Below, piece after piece: positions 57,767-64,000 of a stretch of 64,000 nt of DNA (position 1 is its first letter; each line of letters opens with the position of its first letter). Under the pieces are notes generated by a model. It had not been told where the DNA came from. It was given only the letters and a program-made list of their open reading frames with translations, and ran no database searches. The stretch comes from Nageia nagi (taxonomy: Eukaryota; Pinophyta), in assembly GCA_050084985.1 (NCBI GenBank), contig JBITNC010000001.1, positions 133,300,001 through 133,364,000 of the forward strand. The letters run 5' to 3'. The translations under genes were made by a program, and so were the position numbers.

Positions 57767-59306
57767 TTGTTTCTTTTATCTAAAGCAAGTTGGAACCCTT
57801 CCCATCTAATTCGAATATCTTCGATTCGAACCTATTTAATTCACCACAAGTGTACACCCAAGCTAGGAGAGATGCCAAGTTACCTGCTTCAACATCCCAC
57901 GCTTCTCAACAGACACAAAGATACAGGTCTTGCGGGATTAGCATCTAGTAGTACCATTCTTCCACAAACAGAGGGCACAGATTCCAGTAATTTGGGACTC
58001 CTACCTTTCACTCATATTTCTTCTCAAATAGTCCTAGTTGTACCTGATACATCCGATTCTTCTCCCACAATTCAGACTCTTGCTCAGCCCAGATCGATGG
58101 CACAACCTACTATGGCTTGGCAACAAGGAACACCTATTAATGTACTGGGTCAACAACATACTATGCCCAAGAATGCAAGTCAAAATATCACTAAGTTTAG
58201 GGCTAATGGAACCAGAACGGCCGAAGAGCATATCAACCTGTATAAAAAAGCTATGACCAGACTAAATGCTATTCACGAGGATGTGGCATGCCAAGTCTTT
58301 TGAGGATCAAGCCTTCGATTGGTATGTCAGTCTGCCACATGGATCTATTACCTCCTAAAGATCAACTGCATGCAGCTTTCATAAGTCAATTTAGAATACC
58401 AATAGATCCATCAGTATTGTACCATCAATTTGCTGTCACTAAACAACAAATCGGGGAGCCAATCAAGATGTTCCATGTCAAATTTCATAAGGCTTACTCT
58501 AGATTGCTCCCTCCCAATAACGTCGATCAGACTGTTATACGTCAAGTGTATTTTGGGGCTCTTGATCCTCTAATCTCTGCATTTGTTCATAGAGAAGGAA
58601 CAATCACGACCCTAGGTCAACCCTATGAGGAAGCTATCAAGGTCGAACAACAATTTTCGCCTCAAGCTCATATCCCCAGCCCACATAATAGTGCGGTCTC
58701 CGCGTCCCAATATTCAAATGGTCTTCATGCATCATCTTATTATCCACAGCTACCAATATCCCCAATTCCACCAATGCCTTAACAATTTGTCCTAGCATTC
58801 TGACTAAATCCAATGTTCCCTCAGTAACTAAATCCAATGCAAACCCTAAACCTTCCTTTCTACCCAGTGTTACTTCGGAGGCTTTTCCCAGTACATCTTA
58901 TTCCATAGCAAAGGATCCTACCTTTGTGAATATAGAAAGAATGATGCAACGACTTTACAACGATATGTCGCGGATGAAGCAAGACAAGGGGAACCAAGGT
59001 CAAAGCTATCAGAACGACAGGACTAGAGCCTTTAACTTTCAGAGACATAACAAGAGTTGGAATACAGGAGCAAACAATGGTCGAGTTCCTAATCCCGCAG
59101 ATGGAAACAACAGTGGTAGCACCAACACCAATGAAGTCAATGCAGTCCATGTTCCTATAGTGCCCCTGACTAATTGGTGTAGGATCCATTCCACAACTAC
59201 ACATGATGAGACTAGTTTTCCAGAGTTCAAGACTCCCTTGAATGTCTTCAATCAAGAGATTCAAACCATGGAAATAGTGCCTAAAACTGAGTCTGGCCCT
59301 TCATAG
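57767..59306 (+). pseudogene. gag of Tat-like element (broken)
   Basis: The frame at 57767-58303 has MPKNASQNITKFRANGTRTA and EEHINLYKKAM; a frameshift near 58300 leads to FEDQAFDWYVSLP and then 58330-58782 with LHAAFISQFRIP and GEPIKMFHVKFHKAYSRL, the gag core. The tail at 58926-59306 ends with WCRIHSTTTHDETSFPEF, the Tat-type C-x2-H-x4-H box with its last cysteine replaced. The true start is uncertain (57767, or ATG near 57872). Confidence 0.8.
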
Positions 59307-59698
59307 GCTAACCATCATTCAATCATGTTGTGACAAAGATCACCGATGCAAGCAGCTCTAAGGAAAAAGACCACGAGGTGTATACAAGTCAGCAACTTTT
59401 AGCTGAACAAGGATCATCTTCAAACGAATAAGTTTATGCAACTCAACTAGCTCCTCCTAAGATTTCTTACAACTTTAGAAGGCGAGATAAATCTTCAATG
59501 ACTACATCCACGCCTCTAAATAATCTATTCAGTCCACTGAACTTGACTTCTCAGGTCAACCCTCCTCCGCCTACTCAACCAACTTCACAAGTCAAGTAAA
59601 CATACGCTCATCGAGCAAACACACCCTCCTCGTCCTCCCAACCAACAACTGCACCTCATTGTCAAGAATTTGCCCAATCGCAGGATCAAAGTAGAGGA

Positions 59699-60345
59699 GT
59701 GACTGAAGAGGAGGATGAATCTCATGTTTCAACTTATGACCTCGTAGATGACCTCAAGAGAACCAGATCAAGTGCTTCCGTATATGATGTGATTCAAATG
59801 GATAAACAATATGAACCTATCAAGTGGCAGTTGAATAAGATTGCCCCAAAGTCAAGACAAAAATGGGTTCCTAAGAGCACAGGAGCTTTCAAGCCAAGTG
59901 ACACGCCCAAAGCTGTCAAGATGAAGGCCCTTACCATTCATAAAGATAGACACAAAGGAGATTCTCCGCCACCATTCTTACTGACATTGAGGATTGCTTG
60001 CAAAAATCTGCAAAACTCCATGGTAGATTTCGGAGCTATCAGAAACGTCATGCCATATAAGGTCTGCAAAAGATTGAACCTGCCCATCACAGAAAGCCCC
60101 AAAAAGGTGACACAATTAGGTAAGACTGAAGTCAAGATAGTAGGAATGTTGTCGCAAGTACATATCCACATTGCCTCTGAACCCTGAATTCAGCAACGTA
60201 TTAATGTTCAGGTTGTCGATATTCCCGACACCTATGGGATTTTGCTAAGTCAGGACTGGTCTCGACATCTTAATGGTTACATCTCCACTGACTATTCTCG
60301 TATGTGGTTGCTTGGAAAGGAAAACCCAACCACATTAGAATAAAT
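59699..60345 (+). pseudogene. Protease of Tat-like element
   Basis: DLKRTRSSASVYDVIQ leads to PPPFLLTLRIACKNLQNSMV and then DFGAIRNVMPYKVC near 60026. The retropepsin triplet DSG is DFG here, so activity is lost in this copy. A stop at 60185 is followed in frame by VQVVDIPDTYGILLSQDW, the usual end of the domain. Confidence 0.82.
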
Positions 60346-60840
60346 AGTGAACCTAGACTCAAGGAACTTATCACAGAATACAATAATGTCAATGAAGTCC
60401 AATTCATGCAAGAGGAATTGGACGCCTAATCTTTGAACCTCAATCCCTAGAAGGACCTTCGGAAACACCTAGACGTACAAGTTGAACTACCCCTGTATAT
60501 CACAAACATCCGAAGTTTAAGCCATACACAAGAAGTCACTCTCCAGGATCTTGTCAGTCAGGAACCTGAAGAAGAAATTTTGGACCTGATGAGAAAGGAT
60601 AGAGAGGAACAACTCAAGAGACTCATGGAAGCTGGGTACATTGAGTCCAAAGATCAAAAGGGTCCGACCAATGAAATTGAGAATATCAATGAAAGGATCT
60701 CTAAATCGTTGAAGAAAATGCAAAGACATCATTTACTCTTAAGGGGAGAACCCCTGAAGCATTCCCAAAATCAAGTCCCCTGTGACAATCCCAGAGCCCA
60801 AAATCTTCCCTTTGTAAAGGACTGCAAAGATCTTGAGGAA

Positions 60841-61230
60841 CAATTTTGGATTCTCAGGTTCAATGGTTCCAAATCCAAACTAGGGAATGGAGCAGGAGTA
60901 GAACTTCAAAATCCCAAAGGTAAGCGGTACCATGCATCATATCATTTACAATTTGAGTGTACCTATAACACTGCAAAATAAGAAGCTCTTATCCAAGGAT
61001 TGAAGATGGCTTTGAAGAAAGGGGTCAAGCACCTCCAGGTTGTCGATGATTTCGAGTTGGTGATAAAACAAATTTATAATATATAGGCCTGCAAGGACCC
61101 CAGGTTGAACCTGTACAAAACTCGAGTTTGGGACCTGATAAAGGATTTTGAATCCTTTGAAATCAAAACCATGCCCCGAAATCAAAATTTTGTAGCTGAT
61201 GCATTGGTTGTGATAGCCAGCACCTTTCCA
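60841..61230 (+). pseudogene. Additional RNase H (archaeal-like type) upstream of RT
   Basis: The frame reads WILRFNGSKSKLGNGAGVEL, then FECTYNTAK, a stop, EALIQGLKMALKKG, VVDDFELVIKQI and finally NFVADALVVIAS. This is the RNase H fold seen as a second RNase H in Tat elements (DGAS...GAG, NNxAEYEAL, DSxLVI, ADALA). The first aspartate is Asn. In most Tat elements I know of this domain follows the normal RNase H; here it lies between protease and RT. From 60345 to 60840 lies a charged linker (KDREEQLKRLMEAG). Confidence 0.82.
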
Positions 61231-61241
61231 CCTTTCAACAA

Positions 61242-62937
61242 TTGGAGAATGTCAACCTGCGAAAGTTCACAGTCCAAATGATTCCCACCCCTTCCATCCT
61301 CGACAATGATTACAATTTTCAAGTATTCCAAGATAAACAACAAATCAAAGATTTCATGTCCAACTCAAGCGTATTTGCTTCTCAAGTCATTGAGGAGGAT
61401 TCCGCCAATGCAGATGAGGATATCTCTCAAATTCAAGATGAGAGTCCAGATGGTGGAGTCATTCAATTAAGAACAAACAAGATCCCTAAAGGAATCGTCT
61501 CTCTGGAGCGATTGTTTGATCAAGACACGATTCAACATCATGTGGAGAATCATATCCAGGCTCAATATGCAGAAAGAGTCAATATAGGCACTAAAGCTAA
61601 CCCCAAAAATGTTTTGATTGGAAAATCATGCGTTGGGAAAGAAAGAGAAAAGATAATCAACATCCTCAAAGAATATATTGACGTCATAGCCTGGGAGTAC
61701 AAGCAGCTAAAGACCTACAATCCGACCATCATCACACATACTATACCATTGAAATCGGAAGCCAGACCTTTCAAGCAACGACAAAGGGTTGTCAACCCCA
61801 ATTTGGAGCCACTCACTCTTCAAGAAATTCAGAAGTTGGCATGGGCTAGTGTTATTTTCCCAGTTCGGCATTCATCTTGGGTGGCGAACATAGTACCTAT
61901 GCGGGAAAAAAGCGGGGAGATAAGGGTTTGCATAGATTTTCGACATCTTAACTAAGCCTTCGAAAAAGATAACTATCTCTTTGCCCTCTCAGGATGAAGT
62001 GTTGCAGATAGTCAATGGTTCTCATATGATGTTGTTCCTGGATGGATATTCAGGATACAATCAAATCTTGATTAGTGACATGGACAGATTGAAAATGGCT
62101 TAAATCACTAAATGGAGAATGTTTGCTTATAGCCATATGCCTTTCGGTCTGATCAATGCAGGAGCAACTTTTCAACTAGCCATGGATTTCGCTTTCAAAG
62201 GATTGATCAAAAAGTCCATTATCATTTATATGGATGATCTTATAGTGTTTTCAACAGATAACTCCCAACATTCAAAGGACTTGAGAAAGGTTTTTGAAAT
62301 ATGTCGGAACTTCGGGATTTCTCTTAACTCGAAGAAAAGCACATTCGGTGCCTCGAAAGGAAAACTGTTGGGGCACATTATCTTAGAACATGGAATTTCA
62401 ATTGATCCTGAGAGAATCACTGCCATTAAAAAGATTCCCTACCCTTCCAGTTTGAAAGACCTAAGATCATTTCTGGGAAAAATAAATTTTGTTCGCAAGT
62501 TCATTTCTAGATTTGCGAAAATTGCAAAATCCATCAATGATATGTTAAAGAAGGATTCAGACATAGTTTGGAATGCAGAAACGAAGAAATCTTTCCAAGA
62601 AATTAAAGAGGCCATAACCAATGCTCCAGTGTTAACCAATCCAGATTATGGTAGGCCGTTTTTCCTCTATTCTTTTGCTTCAACTCATTCCATTGCTAGT
62701 GTACTCACCCAAAGGGACGATGACAAGGATGAAAGTTCGATAGCGTTCATGAGCGCTCCTTTGCAAGATGCTACCTTAAGATATTGTGTATTGGAAAAGC
62801 AAGCCTACGCCTTAGTACTATCAATGAAGAAATTCAGGCATTATATTTTGCGAAACCAAGTTGTGGTCATTATTGCAAATACAGCAGCAAAATCCCTCCT
62901 AATTCAGCATGAGTTGGGGAAGAAACGAGGAAACTAG
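61242..62937 (+). pseudogene. RT and RNase H of Tat-like element
   Basis: 61242-61955 carries the linker and RT fingers (KEYIDVIAWEY, RHSSWVANIVPMREKSGEIR, CIDFRHLN). After a shift near 61955, 62119-62937 carries the palm (MPFGLINAGATFQ), YMDDL at 62228-62242, LGHIILEHGISIDP and FLGKINFVRKFI. The RNase H part (FFLYSFASTHSIASVLTQ, then SAPLQDATLRYCVLEKQAYAL) lacks the expected catalytic aspartate in ASDH. Loss there is common where a second RNase H exists. Confidence 0.92.
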
Positions 62938-62973
62938 GTCACAACTCTGCAAGAATATGATCTATATATTCAA

Positions 62974-63990
62974 TTGATGAAAATAGTCCGCAAAAAAGGA
63001 CTTACAAAATTGTTAGCCGATTGTGAGAACAATTCTCAAGTTGATGAAGTAATGACTGCCCAATACACACCCCCTAAAGGTTCTTGGTATAGAGACATAA
63101 TAAGGTACCTAACATTAGGAACTTACCCTCCTCGCTTCAACATGTCACAGAAAAGGGCTTTGAGGTATAAAGTTGCTAAGTTTATGAGTCTAGAAGGCAA
63201 ACTATACAAAAAAAGCTATGATGGATTGTATTTAAGGTGCCTAGAGGAATCCCAAACCAACGAAGTACTTTGGCAATTTCATGATCAAGAAAATGGTATA
63301 GGTCCTGCTCCAAGCGGCACTCTGGCCCATCATATCCTGAGAGTCGGATACTATTGGCCCTATATCTTCAAAGATGCCCATAAGTATGCAAAGAAGTGTC
63401 ATATATGCTAGACTTCAGCCGGAAGACAAAAAATTTCAAATATATCCTTACAACCTGTACTCGAGTCCAAACCGTTTGTGCAATGGAGACTTGATTTTGT
63501 TGGAGTCATCAATCCCCACTTTTCTTCAGGGCATCAATTCATACTGACAGCCACTAATTACTGCACCTGCTCGACTGAAGCACAAGCCTACAAAAATGCT
63601 ACTTTTGAAGTAGTGATAATGTTTCTTGAAGAACACATAATCACCGGCTTTGGTATGCCATATTCTTTGGTCTACGACAATCGCCTCGCATTCATATCCA
63701 TTCCCCTCTCAGAATGGGCCTACGACCATGGCATAATTTTGAAATTTGCAGCCAACTACTATCCCCAGGGAAATGGAGTGGCGGAATCTACCAACAAGAA
63801 CCTGATAGGAGTAATGAAAAAATTGCTTGAAAAAAATCAATAGGATTGGCTTAGCAATCTCAAATATGCATTATGGGCCGATCAAATCAAAATCAAACTG
63901 TCTCTTAGGATGAGTCCCTTCCAATTAGCGTATGCCATTAAACCTGTTTTCCCTACACATCTTAAGATAGCCACTTTACAATTCCTGAAG
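62974..63990 (+). pseudogene. Integrase of Tat-like element (runs to the window edge)
   Basis: The zinc-binding part has LAHHILRVGYYWP and KKCHIC at 63320-63410. The core has the first Asp in WRLDFVG (63493), the second in VYDN (63676) and Glu in NGVAES (63784), giving the D-x35-E spacing. Stops at 63409 and 63841 break the chain; it continues as DWLSNLKYALWA. The core motifs are otherwise intact. The rest lies beyond the window. Confidence 0.92.
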
Positions 63991-64000
63991 GACTATGCTA

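Overview
The window is plant nuclear DNA. It is dominated by decayed LTR retrotransposons nested in and around a split host gene. The huge retroelement-filled introns suggest a gymnosperm, probably a conifer, but that is inference and no marker fixes the species. Almost every retroelement reading frame is broken by stops and frameshifts. No tRNA, rRNA, CRISPR or bacterial operon was found.

Host gene. Five minus-strand exons (40663-40769, 36875-36970, 36644-36740, 26360-26408, 21548-21679) splice in frame with GT/AG borders. They encode about 160 residues of a tRNase Z (tRNA 3'-end endonuclease), including GRKI-ILGDT, the HEAT-like HECT box and the GHST box. The introns are 3.7 kb, 134 bp, 10.2 kb, 4.7 kb and at least 21.5 kb. 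The 5' exons and the 3' end are not in the window.

Giant-LTR family (A), the main discovery candidate. Two units of about 6.0 kb (1298-7323 plus, 29849-35842 minus) start with TGTTGTG, end with CCCAACA and have perfect 5-bp target duplications (CGATG and GAAAC). They look like solo LTRs. Each contains a subterminal pair of palindromes, an array of eight hairpins of about 46 bp, a TATA box, a broken ORF of about 1,100 codons and a tail of about 1.1 kb. A third, diverged copy (49895-57714, interrupted by another LTR) is followed after 10 bp by a TGGCGC primer-binding site and then gag, protease, an extra RNase H, RT, RNase H and integrase of a Tat-like Ty3/gypsy element running off the right edge. 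The simplest reading is a Tat-like family whose LTR is 6 to 6.6 kb long and carries its own promoter and protein gene. A fourth fragment lies at 12759-13365.

Other elements. D (1-1297 and 7329-9742, minus) is a Ty3/gypsy element split between protease and RT by the first giant LTR. B is a non-autonomous LTR family carrying only gag and a protease with an altered active site, with arrays of a CCACGTTGG-like motif. It has a nearly complete copy at 42229-48131, a truncated copy at 9743-12758, solo LTRs at 27336-28632, 39197-40037 and 49946-51141, and remnants at 13366-14895. C (14896-20846, minus) has two LTRs and gag, but a block of unknown, partly hydrophobic ORFs where pol should be. A LINE 3' end (23300-24871) lies in a tRNase Z intron.

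Region by region: 1-9742 element D with giant LTR 1; 9743-14895 B and A fragments; 14896-20846 element C; 20847-42228 tRNase Z exons and introns with a LINE, two solo B-type LTRs and giant LTR 2; 42229-48131 element B; 48132-49894 no recognisable gene; 49895-64000 the Tat-like element with its giant 5' LTR.
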